64,000 nucleotides of DNA from Collybiopsis luxurians FD-317 M1 (GCA_000827265.1 KN834761.1:3841-67840), one strand, 5' to 3'; counted from the stretch's first letter, positions 21,701 through 33,789 are shown. A program made the numbers and translations. Notes: generated from the letters alone by a model not told the origin.

Positions 21701-23016
21701 TCTATAAAGCCTCCCTGCAAATTTTATTTGCTTGGGGAGCCTCCAAGTCAGCTTCTATTGAACAAATTGATGTCGAGAGTGCATACCCCCAAGCAGATCT
21801 CCATCATTCCCTATATATGGAACTCCCGCCATTCCTCGAGAACTTCTACAAGCAAAAAGACAAAATCAGCCATCTTAAGTGGCCTGTGTGCCGTCTCAAG
21901 CATCCCCTGTATGGTAGTCATCAGGGAGCAAAGGAATGGTACAATAAAAATGAGGGAATACTCACCAAAGTTATGGGATTTACTGCAAGCAATGCAGACC
22001 CATGTGTCTTCCTCAAATTCATTGGAAAAACCTATTCTGTGCTCGGAGTCGCCACGGATGACTTTTCCATTGTCGCAGACACTGCAGCAACATTGAGGGG
22101 GTTCATAAAGGAGTACAGTGGGAGAATCAATGTCACCAAATTAGGTTCTATAGGCTGGCTGTTAGGAATGACAGTTGCCTGTGATGTGGAACATCGAACC
22201 ATCACTTTGGCTCAGTGAGCATACAGCCAATCCATAATAGAACAGTTAGGACTGGCTGATGCAAACGCCATTGCCACACCCTTGGAACTGGGCATTGATC
22301 TCAGCATTAATTCCCCTTCAATCTCACCTGAATTCCTTTCCTATTCGGATGCCTCCTTTTACAGGATGGGCATCAGCTCCCTTCTTTATCTTTCTGATAG
22401 TTCCTGTCCTGACATTACTTATGCAGTCTCAACACTCACAAGAGTTATGGCAAATCCAACCACGACTCACCTCAAGGTGCTCAAGCGCATTGGACATTAT
22501 TTCCTTGGGACAATTGACTATGGTTTGGTGTTAGGGGGAGATAACCTAATCTTGGAAGGTTATTTGGATTCAGACTTTGCTTCTGATTTGGATCGCAAGT
22601 CCATCAGCGGTTACATCTTCTTTTATGGTCAGGGTGCTGTAACCTGGAGTTCGAAGAAACAAGACTTGGTTACTGTGTCTACAACAGAAGCTGAGTACAT
22701 TTCCCTTACCCATGCTGGAAAGGAGTTGCAATGGTGCCGAAAACTCATCCTCAAAATAGACTCTTCCGCTGTTTCCAAACTGACAATTCTATATTGCGAC
22801 AACCAAGCAGCAATTCAACTCACTACTGATAATACCTTCCATATGCGCACCAAACATATCGATGTTTACTATCATTTCATTCATCAACTCATCAAAGATG
22901 GCTCAGCAAATGTCCACTATATTGCGACCAACCATATGATTGCCGATTGCCTTACTAAATCCCTTGCCCGCATCAAATTCGAGTTCTTTCGTGAGAAGTT
23001 GGGTCTTAGAGGTTAG
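18769..23016 (+). pseudogene. Copia gag-pol polyprotein with five TGA codons
   Basis: A single frame runs from ATG 18769 to the stop at 23016, broken only by TGA codons at 20752, 21043, 21064, 21253 and 22216. Gag is of the UBN2 type. A zinc knuckle (CSNPNCGKKGHTQEQC), the protease motif ILDTGASCHY, a pre-integrase zinc region (CPFCEVCARAKSTC), the integrase core (DLWGPA; SPSNGLAE before the first stop), RT (APVVYKASLQ; IDVESAYPQADLHHSLYMEL; ATDDFSIV) and RNase H (WSSKKQDLVTVSTTEAEY) follow in order. The integrase block expected as SDxGGEF reads CNCGGKF: the catalytic Asp is Asn at 20641-20643 and the Glu is Lys at 20653-20655. The stops and these changes all fit CpG transitions. There are no indel frameshifts. 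Confidence 0.92.
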
Positions 23017-23031
23017 AATAATGAGGGGGAG

Positions 23032-23319
23032 TGTTGAAGGTAGCATTATTCCGACTTTATTTCCTTATTTGGTACTTGTTTCATATGGACTCTCTTACAT
23101 ACGTTCCCTACCTACCAACCCCTGTCTTTACTTCTCTCTCTCGTACCTTTACATACCAGCTTACCACCTTTAATAGTAAGCCTATACCTATTCCACTTAT
23201 TTGTTCTCATTACTAACCTTACCTAGTACTTTATATTTATTCTGTCCTAGGTATACCACACTCGTTCCTTTAATATACTTTATATTTATTCTGTCCTAGC
23301 TTGGAACCTGTGCTCCACT
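23032..23319 (+). repeat. 3' LTR of the copia element, with internal duplication
   Basis: This is the same sequence as the 5' LTR but about 49 bases longer. The segment ending TTTATATTTATTCTGTCCTA occurs twice (about 23231-23250 and 23280-23299), separated by GTATACCACACTCG and neighbouring bases. Confidence 0.88.
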
Positions 23320-23324
23320 GAAGA

Positions 23325-25560
23325 AGCATCTGGAGTTCCAGGAGAGTCACCTTCCTCAACATATATAAGCGCTATTATCTAGACCAGTATTTTACCTGAC
23401 ACACCGAACATTCATTTCAGCCTGCCTTACTTGAAATAGAACGGCCTGTAAATACCACCCGGGATACCCTCATCACCTTGTATATTGTTTCTAGTGCATG
23501 ATCCTGCAGATCGTGAGGCCGGATGGACTGGTATATGCGGCTTACATTTTCTGGGGTTGATAATTCACCCAAGTCGCCGAGTACGCCGAGTATGCAATCA
23601 CAATGATCAACTCGGACTGTCGGCATCAGGTCAGAGTTTAAAAAAATCTGACTTACTTTGCCTGGACACTATTCTTGACCTGTAAGATCATGTACTCTCA
23701 TATCTGAGCTATTCACTTCAAAAATTTTACTACATCTTAGATAGCATATAAATAGATTTTAAGATGATCTGTCAACTCAGAATCTCAATCAGACAAATAG
23801 AAAAAATTCGGAGTTTTTAATGAAGCTGAAAGTGGCTATTTTCAATTTTGACAGACTCCGTGAAAAAAATTTTGGTCCATAAATCATCGGGAAGTGGGTG
23901 AAAATTTGACTTGGGTGTTGCATTCATATGCAGCTTAAGAGCTGATAAGTTTTCAGAAGAATTATCCGGGTTAAATTGCAACCTAAAGAAAAGTTGTAAG
24001 GGAAGAAGTCGAAGTTTGCCTGGTCCCACTCCTGCCAAATTTTGGCAGATGGCTCGAATGTCGTGCTTGCACTTCTCCGCCATTTCAAAGGGTCGCCGGT
24101 ACCTCCTGAAATCACACTTACAACTCTAAGAATTGCAAAAGTTGGAAGATCTAACATTGAGTAAATCAAGGGTACATCATGAATCACTGTTCCAGAAGCA
24201 ACTCATTTGTGATTCAATAACAAGTCCCAAACTTATTTTGTATTGACATTTTCACTTGCACTTATGGTTCAAAAATAATACTAAAGCTATACTTGCCTGC
24301 GGCAAGTACCCTGCATCCCGTGCCTGCCATTGCCTTTGAAATCGCTTTGTTAAAATTTGAGTCTATGATAGTTAGCCGATTTGGCCTAGAAGCTCGACGA
24401 CTTGCAATAGAAAGATTAGAAATAAAACCATTGAAGTACTCCTTGTTTGTCTCATGAGTACAGAAGAAGCATCAGGAGATCCAGGAGATTTACTGTGACA
24501 CCTGTTCCATTAACGACCTTACATACCCATCCACACCAAACAGTCAGTCCCCTGCCTCGCTTGAAACAAACCATAAAGCCTGATAAGGTAATTTACCACT
24601 AATTTTGACCACAGATACTACATGAAACCCGTCCAATGCCCAGCATATTGCTTCTAGTGCATAGTTATGCAGATCGTGAACAAAGCGATGCCAGATGAGC
24701 TGGCGTATACGGTTTATGTTTTCTAGGCTTAATAATCCCAGGAACTATCGCCCGAGCTGCCAAGCATACGATCAAAACTAAAGAGGGTGAAAGAACTACG
24801 ATGGTCTACAAACGCGAAACGCGCCCACATCACACCTCGGGCCCATTGGCATCAAGAAAAATCGGCCGTGCCTTGATATCACGCAATTTTAGCCGCAGAC
24901 AGGTACCATTCTTGGCCGGAAGTGCAAGGTCACCGGGAAGTGCAAAATCGTACTTAAATTATTTCCTGTGCTCTCATTTCTAAGCTATTTTCCCCAAAGG
25001 TTACCTTGTATCGTCTGGGATAGTATATAAAAATAATTATTAACTCAATTTTTTTTATGAGTTATGTAGAAAAAATTTAGGATTTTTGACGATGCCAAAA
25101 GGAGCCATTTGACTTCGAAAGAAAAATTCCTCGAAAACAAAGAAGCAAGTGGAAAAGTGACTTCAGTATTGCACTCGAGAATTAACTGGTGTAATCCTAA
25201 AGAAGAACTACAAAGGGTGCAACCGAAATGAAAGGCTACAAATGGGAGAGGTCGAAGCTTGCCTGGTCCGACTCATGCCCACTGGCAGGGGGTCACGAAT
25301 GTCACACTTGCACTTCAAAGAGTCTTGCCAGTACCCTTTAGAATCACATATACCTCCCTTAAAGATTGCAAAACTCAAAAGATTTCATCTTTTCATATCA
25401 ATAAATCCGAAACTTATTCAATAAGAGTCGCAAAACTTTTTCTACAGCAACAATTTTTGCTTGCCAAGTTGCTTGCACATCCCGGTCAAGAATTAGTACG
25501 CTGCGTCCCGCACCTGTCACTGCCTTTGAGATCGCTACGTTAAGATTTGAGTCTATGTGC
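23325..25560. repeat. Diverged tandem duplication, about 1.1 kb per unit
   Basis: Unit 1 (about 23325-24375, with its left edge split off by the copia insertion at 18521) and unit 2 (about 24440-25560) align along their length. Shared anchors are GAAGAAGCATC at 23320 and 24465, GTCGAAG.TTGCCTGGTCC at 24007 and 25249, and TTTGAGTCTATG at 24357 and 25549. Neither unit has a credible open frame. Unit 2 lies directly upstream of the reductase promoter, so the repeat may contain regulatory DNA, but nothing in it shows that directly. Confidence 0.75.
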
Positions 25561-25713
25561 TGGAAAATGTTGACTGTTATTCAGTTTCAAACTAATCGGA
25601 AGCTGCGAAACAGAGTCGATGAAATGGGTTGCACAATTTCCACTGCTTGGCGGTGTTAAATTTCCTTAAACCTTCGCTTACCCTATCATATTTCCGAGAC
25701 CCCCCTCCAATAG

Positions 25714-25720
25714 TATAAAA
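25714..25720 (+). promoter_or_regulatory. TATA box of the adenylate-forming reductase gene
   Basis: TATAAAA lies 55 bases upstream of the selected ATG (25775). This favours that ATG over the in-frame ATG at 25730, which would sit too close to the expected transcription start. Confidence 0.65.
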
Positions 25721-25774
25721 AGATGGCATTTGAAACATGGTGTGCAATCTCTGTTCTCCACCAAACCTTTAACG

Positions 25775-28700
25775 ATGTCTCGTTCACCTAACACATGCTG
25801 GCCAAACCTGGAATCGCCGCTAGTCCTGCCTAAAATTTTAGAATTCAACCTTCGACACAATGCAAGCTTTCCTGCGTTTGTTTATCCTGAACAAGAAACA
25901 GGAAATCTTGTCACAATATCGATGCTTGAATATATTCGAGCCAGCTACCGAGTTGGGAGTTCTGTCCTTGGAACATCAAACCCGGGAGATGTGGTTGCAA
26001 TTATCGCCAATCTAGATAATATCGTGTACATGGCATTGATCAATGGCTTAATAAACATCGGCCTTGTGGTGCGTAACTTGACCCGAATGTGATGGTTTTC
26101 AGGCTCTTAACGTTGTTGACCTAGCCTTTCCCCATATCACCACGTAATGCTGCCCCGGCGATCGTCAATCTCCTACGTGATAGCTCCGCTCATCGGATTC
26201 TCACTACTTACAGTACCTTAAAAGGACTCATTGATGAAATCCGGTCAGAAATCGAAACAAACGGCCCATTCGAGCTCAGTATTGAGGAAGCACCTGACTT
26301 GCAAGAAGTGTATCCCTATCTTGGCAAGGAGAAAGCAGACGATCCATTCTGCGCTTCACCCCAACCTTACTACCCAAATGATGCTGAGATTGCACTTTAC
26401 ATGCATTCTTCTGGCTCAACTCGCTTCCCCAAAGCGATTCGGCTTTCTCATACTAACTTTAAAGACTACATTTCTGTTTGTAAGTCAAAATTACTAGTAC
26501 CTCTACGGATTCATACTCAACATTTCATCCATAGTTTATATGCAAGATATGCGCGACCTTGGATTTGCACCTTTGGGCGCAGCTGGTCTTCCTCCTTTCC
26601 ATATTTTTGCTATTTTAAATCAGGGCTACGTGCCACTCTATGGGCTGGTCACCGTTTCCATGTTCACTCCCACAGTAACAAGAGCCGATGCGCTTCCCAT
26701 GGCCTTGTCTCCGCAAAATGTACTTGAAAACTCTCGACTCACTAAAGCAAATGCGCTTATGACCGTCCCTGCTTTCCTGCATCTGTGGTCCCATTCCGAA
26801 GAAGCTGTTAATCAACTGGCAGAGAAAATAGTTGTGGTGAGATTTTTCCATTTGATAAACGCAAAGGATAATCTGAGGGCATGTAGATCTACGGAGGAGG
26901 ACCTCTCCCCAAGACCACAGGTGATCACCTAGTTTCTCGCGGCGTCAAAATATGTACGGGGTACGGTGGGACAGAATTTGGGATAGTTACCAGGGCTATT
27001 TTCAGTCCTGAAGATTGGTCGTATGTACAACTTGTAGATAGGGTCAACGTACGCTGGTTAGCTCAGGGAGACGGGTCATTTGAGGCTCAATTTTTGGTAC
27101 ATCTATTGCTTTTTCACTCTATTGATCTACTTATTCGCCTTGTTCATCACAGACCCACGACAAGCATCATCCAGCCATAGAAAATCTTCCGGAATTGAAG
27201 GGATATGCCACGTCGGATCTTTTGGTTCCTCATCCAACCGACCTCAGGAAATGGAAGATGTAGGTAAACTTCGCTTTGGATCCTATTTCGCTTCTCAAAA
27301 TACACAGTGTTGGACGACTCGATGATGTGATAATTCATTCCTCAGGAGAAAAAACAATCCCAGGTCCCATGGAAACTATCATAACAGCTACTCCATTGTA
27401 GGCATTTTTGAGTCTAATTTGAGTGATGTTGGCTCATTTCTGGCTCTCGATTGACCGCCTGATGTTGCAGACTTTACGGGGCTGTCATGTTCGGACGCGA
27501 AAGAAGTCAAACAGGCATACTGGTAGAGCCGTCACCAAACGAAAAGGTAGATGTAACGGATCCAGTTCAGGTAGCTGCATTCCGCAACTCGTTGTGGTAA
27601 GAGATGCGCCTGGCTCTTTTCAAGGTGTACAGTCTCATTGCCTGTCCTTTTTTTAGGCCCTTGGTAGACGAAGCTAACATGATAGCACCGGTGTTCTCCA
27701 GAATTTTCAAGGAAATGATTCTTATAACTTCCCCTGATAAGCCTCTCCCTCGGGTTGGGAAGGGAACTGTTGCCCGAAAGGCAGCCCTAGCTTTGTACGA
27801 GCAAGAAATCAATGAACTGTGGGTTGCTGATTTTGTTTTAATTTGTCCAGAAAGTTCATCGAGAGGATTTTAGGTATTCAATCGTGGAATTAAACGGTAG
27901 AGAAGAATCGGTTGACCAACCTAGAGCCTGGACCGTGGAAAATATACAATCGTGGCTTGATATGCAAGTCGCTGAGATTCTTTCCGGCGGACGCCATATA
28001 CACCTTGACCGAGATCTGTTCGAACAAGGGTTTGATAGGCACGATGGTCCTTCGTCGATATTTTATAGTTGATGATGACTTTTTTTAGCATTATGGCAAC
28101 GATATTGCGGCTCCGTATAGTGAACGCTCTGCGGAAAGCTAACCGCCTAGCTAGCGCTAGAGAAGTAACTCAAGGCCTGGTGTATACCTATCCTTCCATA
28201 AATAGCCTTACGAAGGCTATCCTCGAAATTTACAACCCAAGTTCCGACTCTTCTGCTAAAAACACGCACACGAAGCTCATCGAAGAGATGATTGAGAAAT
28301 ACTCTCAAGGCTTGGATGTTCCACCACCATGTCCAAAGATTCCTTTTAACAACGAAAACCATCATGTTCTTTTAACGGGAAGTACGGGAAACATAGGCGC
28401 AGAGTTGCTTGTCGGACTTGTCTTAACAGATTCTGTCCACCGGGTATATGCGCTTAATCGACCGTCGTCTTCTGGATTATCAATCATAGATCGGCACCGG
28501 GCCCGATTCGAAGACAAAGGTCTGGATGACTCTATACTGTATTCCCCGAAGATAGTTTTTTTGGAGAGCGAAATCTTTGATGACCATCTGGGTGTTCCGC
28601 AGGGTGTCCTTCACGAGGTATGAATCGGTTTGAGAAATGGCCAATGTTTCTCCAGCTTTATCCCATATAGTTGCAGCAGAATTTGACTATCATCATCCAC

Positions 28701-29707
28701 AATGCTTGGAGGCTCGATTTTAACCTTTCGCTTTCGTCATTCGAGTTGCATATCAGAGGTGCTCGCTCTTTGATTGATCTCGCCCGTTCAAGTCGTCAAT
28801 CATCCAACATTCGATTTCTTTTCACTTCCTCGATCGCCTCCACCCAATCTTGGGATGTGTCGAAGGGTTCTTATCCGGAAGAAATTGTCCTGGACGCAAA
28901 GTATGCTTTGGGATCCGGCTATGGAGAGAGCAAATATATCACTGAACGAGTATGTCTCAGCCTCTCAGGTATGACTTAACAAACTCATACCAACATTTCT
29001 CTGCAGATTTTGGCCAAAAGTGGCCTTCAGACCACTTCTTTTAGAATAGGCCAAGTCGCCGGCGGAGAGCCCAACGGAGCTTGGGCAACCTCTGACTGGT
29101 TCCCAATTCTCGTAAAATCTAGTCTTACGTTGAACAAGCTTCCTGACGCCCGCGGCGTATGTTTTCTCACTCTTTCCATCATCCAAGTCTAACCTCAATG
29201 AAATCAGTTTGTTTCTTGGGTCCCAATGGATGCTGTAACCCAAGCTTTGCTCGATACAGCGTTCCTTGAGAATTCCGCACCTATCGCTGTGAACATTCTA
29301 CATCCAAATCCTACTAGTTGGTCAACTGTAATCCAGAAGATCAGGCGGGCCCTCATTCACGAGAAAAATCTTCCGTCTGATGCTCTACCTCTGATTCCCA
29401 TTCAGCAATGGGTGTCAGATATTGAAAAGCATGCCAATAATCCATCGGATAATCTTGTAAGTTATTTGGGGTAACTTGATCATTTTTCGCTTATCTGGTA
29501 ATTTCCTAGCCTGCTCTGAAACTGCTGGACTTCTTCCGGACTCAAGCGAAAGCTGACGATCCCTCCAACACCTGTGAAAGTATGCGCCTTACACCGCTGA
29601 AGATTGAAAATGTAAAGCGGATCAGCCTGAGAATGAGAAATCTTCAAGCTTTCGATGCGTCCATTGTCGACAAATGGGTGAAATACTGGATCCGCTCCGG
29701 CATGTAG
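25775..29707 (+). CDS. Adenylate-forming reductase (NRPS-like, A-T-R)
   Basis: A multidomain enzyme that adenylates a carboxylic acid, loads it on a phosphopantetheine arm and reductively releases an aldehyde with NADPH; the acid is unknown. Fourteen exons (25775-26068, 26125-26479, 26535-26836, 26887-27096, 27153-27259, 27308-27397, 27471-27596, 27657-27818, 27874-28038, 28089-28617, 28671-28949, 29007-29156, 29208-29456, 29510-29707) give 3216 bases, 1071 aa. Adenylation domain: MHSSGSTRFPKAI (about 191-203), YGGGPLP, GYGGTEFG, GRLDDVI, PRVGKGTVARK. Carrier domain: DLFEQGFDS, with Ser about 604 split by intron 9. Reductase domain: LTGSTGNIG (about 698) and YGESK (about 863). Oddities: residue 198 is Arg where the P-loop normally has Gly, and intron 9 (28039-28088) has a GC donor. 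The frame is intact throughout. Confidence 0.93.
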
Positions 29708-30370
29708 ACTCAGGGGAATTATATGCTCGTGGAGAGCAGCATCGAATTTGACCCCGGCTATACAGTCGGTGAATTTGTATCGTGAACTCGAACACGTCTC
29801 TGTGTAGTTTGTTATAAATCCTTATGTTGTAGAGCTTTGAATGTAACCCGATTTGCTTGACGCGACCTCGAATCGGCCAGCATCGAGTGAGAATGCTCAT
29901 CGTTTCCCATGGCAGTGGTCTCTCAGTGAGAGCACCGATGACGTCGGTAACTGCTGTAACGTCGCAGTGTAGACTGAACAGTCCCTGACGAGTCTTGGCT
30001 GCAGAGTCAGTAGGACAATTGAATTGGCCTAAAGAGGCACTAAGTCAGCCTTGAGTTTAATGGCAGGAACCTTCCTTTATTCAAAGTATACGCTCTCAAA
30101 GCGCAGACAACTCGGGCAATTTAGCCTGAAATTGAATGATTCTGGAAATTTGCATTCACTTCTATATCTTATCTGGCCGCATCCAACATATACATATACT
30201 CTATGTGGATTTATATTTACTGTCGCGCTCCATCTTCTGACATCTAACTTTGACATGCAAAATGCCTTGGCGGAGCTTCAAGGCACGGCGTGATAACGGC
30301 CTATATGTAGAGTAGTTCTGTCCCTCTCCTTACCCTGGACCCCCATTGCTCTTTCTCTTCCTAGTTCGCC
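29708..30370. other. Intergenic region between the reductase and MFS copy 1
   Basis: No gene is recognised. Both flanking genes are on the plus strand, so this holds the terminator of one and the promoter of the other. A CATATACATATACTC stretch near 30190 is AT-rich but is not a convincing TATA box. Confidence 0.5.
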
Positions 30371-32827
30371 ATGGGTTCATCCTCTGAGTTTGACGAGAAG
30401 GCCAGCTCCAAACCGGAAATTGAGCATCATGTGGAAGTCTCAACAAAGGAAGTCGATACGGCCGCAGCTGTTCTAGTTGGCGAAGCTGGAGAGATTGATC
30501 CGGCAGAGGCGATCAGGATTCGGTGAGTCTTAGTCGTTACTAGCAGCTAGCCAGGCTCAACAGCGTTTGTGGATAGCAAAAAAATTGACCGACATATCTT
30601 GCCACTTATGTGTGTGCTCTACTGGTACGAATGTTTCATGTCGGGAAGAAACGAATGCTAACGAGGGAATAAAGGGTCCAATTTATGGACAAGGTGCGAA
30701 TATTTGGTAGAAGTAGAGACAATCAACAACGCTAACTCAGGGTCAAAGACGACACTGGGAAGCTCGGCAATTTTGGGTATCACCGCCGCTACACATTTGA
30801 CGACTAACCAGTAAGTATCTTATTGTTTCATACGCCAATACCAATTCACATTCTTGCAGGTTCAATTGGTAGGATTTCTTTCTTGCTCAATCATCAATCC
30901 TTTAAACCTTTCCGCTTCTCATGTCAGGCTCGGAACCATATTTTACTTGAGTTACCTTGTATTTGAGTATCCGCAAAATTTGGCCTTGCAGAGATTTCCA
31001 GTCGGAAAGTGGATGAGGTGAATATCAGCATTCTATCGTTCATTTCTGATCTCAATGTTTAACAAGCTTCAATATTACCGTGTGGGGGATTGCCTTGTGT
31101 TGTCATGCTGCCTGCACGAACTTTGCTGGTCTATTCGTAGTCCGTCTCATTCTTGGCGCATGTGAAGGATCCATTACTGCTGGGTTTCTAATCGTCAGCT
31201 CGATGTTTTACACAAGAAACGAGCAAACGCTAAGAGTTGGCTATTGGTGTACGTTTGACTGATGGTTCCTTTCGTGAAATATAAGTACGAATCTGATAAC
31301 ATTTACAGTCCTGATGAATGGAACAGGTAAGGTTCATGCCAGATTGACAGTTATGCGGTGCTCAATTCAAGTCTATACATAGCACAAATCATATCCGGTT
31401 TTATCAGTTTTGGTTCTCTACACATCAAAACGCCAAATTTCGAACCATGGCAATGGTATGCCTGCTGCCACTTCAACTTCGTTCCGTTACCTTATGCTGG
31501 TATGTTTGTGTAGGCTTATGATCATTACTGGCGCTATTACTCTTTTAACTGCGGTTTGCTTCTTGTGCGTATCGTTCACCTTGTCAGGAACGCATGCTGA
31601 GTAGATTCGCAGCCTGTTCTCCCCGGACAGCCCTACCAACGCATGGTTTTTGACTCCGGAGGAACGTGCTTTGGCCGTCCTTCGTATCAAAGAAAATCAG
31701 ACTGGAGTAGAGAATAAACATTTCAAAAAGGAGCAGTACGTGCTACATCCGGTTAGTAGTTGAGAGATCGTCTTAAGCAACTCTTCTTCAGAATGATTGA
31801 AGCCCTTTTGGACCCAAAGACATGGCTGTTTGCCTTGTTTGCTGCTCTCCTTGATGTCCCCAACTCGCTCACCAACCAACGACAACTCATAGTGTCTTCC
31901 TTCGGATTCACAAACCTGCAAACCACTCTTCTGACTTGTGTAGACGGAACGATTGAAATTGTAACCATCTACACCGGAGTAAATATTGCGGCACGCATTC
32001 CCAATAGTCGCGCTTATGTCGGAGCCGCGTATTTCGTTCCCAACATTATTGGAGTCATTGTTCTCAACACACTTCCATGGAACCACAAGGTGGGCTTGTT
32101 ATTTGGGCAGTGGTTGACCGGTGCGTCTATTGCTTTTGTGCTTTTGTGGACTATCAATTTACTGTGTTCCTGAATCTCGTTAGGTGTTGGGACAACCGGT
32201 TTCGGTAAGCGTGGTTCTCGTACTCAGCTCGTGGAATACTTACACCCACGACCATGCTCCTTCAGTTCTATCTTTAGCCTGGCTTTCTAGTGTCACGGCT
32301 GGACACACGAAGAGGATCACCACCAATGCGATCATGCTTAGCGCGTATTGCATTGGAAATGCAGTTGCCCCGTTTATGTGGCAGGCTAAATACAAGCCAC
32401 GGTATGGTTGCTTCTTTCTACATGCTCTTTCTTACCTGTAACGTTGTCTCGTGCTCCCTAGAAACCACGTTCCGTGGACCATTATCGGCATATGCTACGC
32501 TTGCGGCATATTATTGCTCTTGATCATTCGGGTATGTCTTGCTTCAGCGCTTCTGGCTCGATTCTGGGGTTGATTCGCTCTCATGCTATTCCTAGGTCCA
32601 CTTGGATCGCCAGAACAAATTGCGCGATGCTGAACCTTATGACGATCGGTACGACAATGTTTTCATCGAACGTGTAAATGCCGATGGAACCCGTGAACAA
32701 ATCAAGGTTGAGAAGGTAATGTGACGTTGACTTGAGCTTCCTCTCATTCAACTAACCGTGCTCCATTGTATAGGAATTCTTGGACTTGACAGATATTCAG
32801 AATCGGGACTTCCGATATGTATTGTGA
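30371..32827 (+). CDS. MFS transporter, Dal5/allantoate permease type, copy 1
   Basis: A major facilitator of the anion:cation symporter family (yeast Dal5, Tna1 and Fen2 relatives), which import ureides, nicotinate, pantothenate or similar acids at the plasma membrane; substrate not predictable. Seventeen exons sum to 1557 bases (518 aa). Signature segments: VQFMDKTTLGSSAILG, EYPQNLALQRFPVGKWM, LILGACEGSITAGF, PDSPTNAWFLTPEERA, GHTKRITTNAIMLSAYCIGN, and the tail FLDLTDIQNRDFRYVL. The N terminus is a polar, acidic cytosolic stretch. Exon 5 (30860-30868) is only nine bases and encodes part of QFNW; it is conserved in copy 2. Copy 2 is the adjacent gene downstream, and the reductase lies upstream on the same strand. 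Confidence 0.93.
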
Positions 32828-33789
32828 TAGCTATGTTAATCCGTTAATGGCGAATTTTTATAATACTTTATCAGTGCTATCTCCTATCTATCGGACGAGT
32901 AAAGTTCAGAAGAACTTGGCTGGAAAGTTTACTATGTTTCGCGGGTTACTTCCACGTTTCGCAAGGTTCTCATGATCCAAGTGCTATCCGGCACCGAATT
33001 GAGGCAAACTGCGGTCCTTTCTTTTACGATCGTAAAATCGCGGGGAAAACGGGAAGTATGTGGGACCTAGCATAGAATGTTTGAGGTTTGCAACTAACCA
33101 TAATGTTTGGAAATGCCTTTTGCCTTGTATCATGCTCGTTAGACGGAGAAGCCATTCCATCAAGGCGCGTCATGTATGTCGCGATGATGCCGTTTCGGCA
33201 GAGATCAGGTCCGGTGATCGTTCAGTGATCGTGTACATTTTTTTTCTCATCTTCCGACCACCACCACCGCAATTAACCTCCGACTCCGCTCAGTCCTGTG
33301 TTGTGTATACGTCCTCCGCTTCACATGTGGTGCTATTGGAGTACCGAAATCTTTGGATTTAGAAACTTTCAATTCTCTAAAATTTAGATGTTTATTAAAG
33401 TTCGAAAATGTCCCGACCTTCTCGGTTTGATTTAGCAAGGTCAATCACTATTGGTAGGTCGCCCTCAGTTTCTCCTGGTTATCTTCTCTATTTATAGCAT
33501 AATATCTTCAAGCTAAAGTAATCTGTCGTATTTGGGTCTAGGGTACAGCTTTATCAAGCTCATCTAGAGTCGCGGCCGTGTGTGAATCTTGAACGAGAAA
33601 AAGTCGGAACATTGATGTTTTTTCGTGAAAACAGAAGTATGAAGGTGTACGATCAAAGATTCTCTCTGGTACAGCCTATATTCGCGGACCGATCTCGGCG
33701 TTAGCTACTTTGCATGCAGGAAACATGATTCTATATAAAATGGCGGAGAGCTTGCTGTTGTCAGCGCTGTGTCCTCTTTTCCCTTCGAC
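32828..33789. other. Intergenic region between the two MFS genes
   Basis: No gene is recognised. A TATA box (TATATAAAA, 33732-33740) lies about 50 bases before the ATG of MFS copy 2. Confidence 0.6.

Larger units (their letters stand above)
18526..23319 (+). mobile_element. Ty1/copia LTR retrotransposon, full structure, inactive
   Basis: A complete structural copy: 5' LTR (18526-18764), primer-binding region (CTGGTTATGGGCC) immediately after it, a gag-pol frame in the order gag, protease, integrase, RT, RNase H (copia order), a polypurine tract (ATGAGGGGGAG) just before the 3' LTR, and the 3' LTR (23032-23319). The target-site duplication GAAGA sits at 18521-18525 and 23320-23324. A paralogous empty site near 24462 confirms the TSD: there CAGAAGAAGCATC runs uninterrupted. 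Confidence 0.93.

Noticed and set aside
21292..22218. A separate reverse-transcriptase gene distinct from the upstream gag frame
   Set aside because: It is in the same frame as gag; only TGA codons of the CGA-to-TGA type separate them, so it is one polyprotein.
25259..25543. Open frame in the second tandem repeat unit
   Set aside because: The aligned first unit does not preserve the frame, so coding is unlikely.
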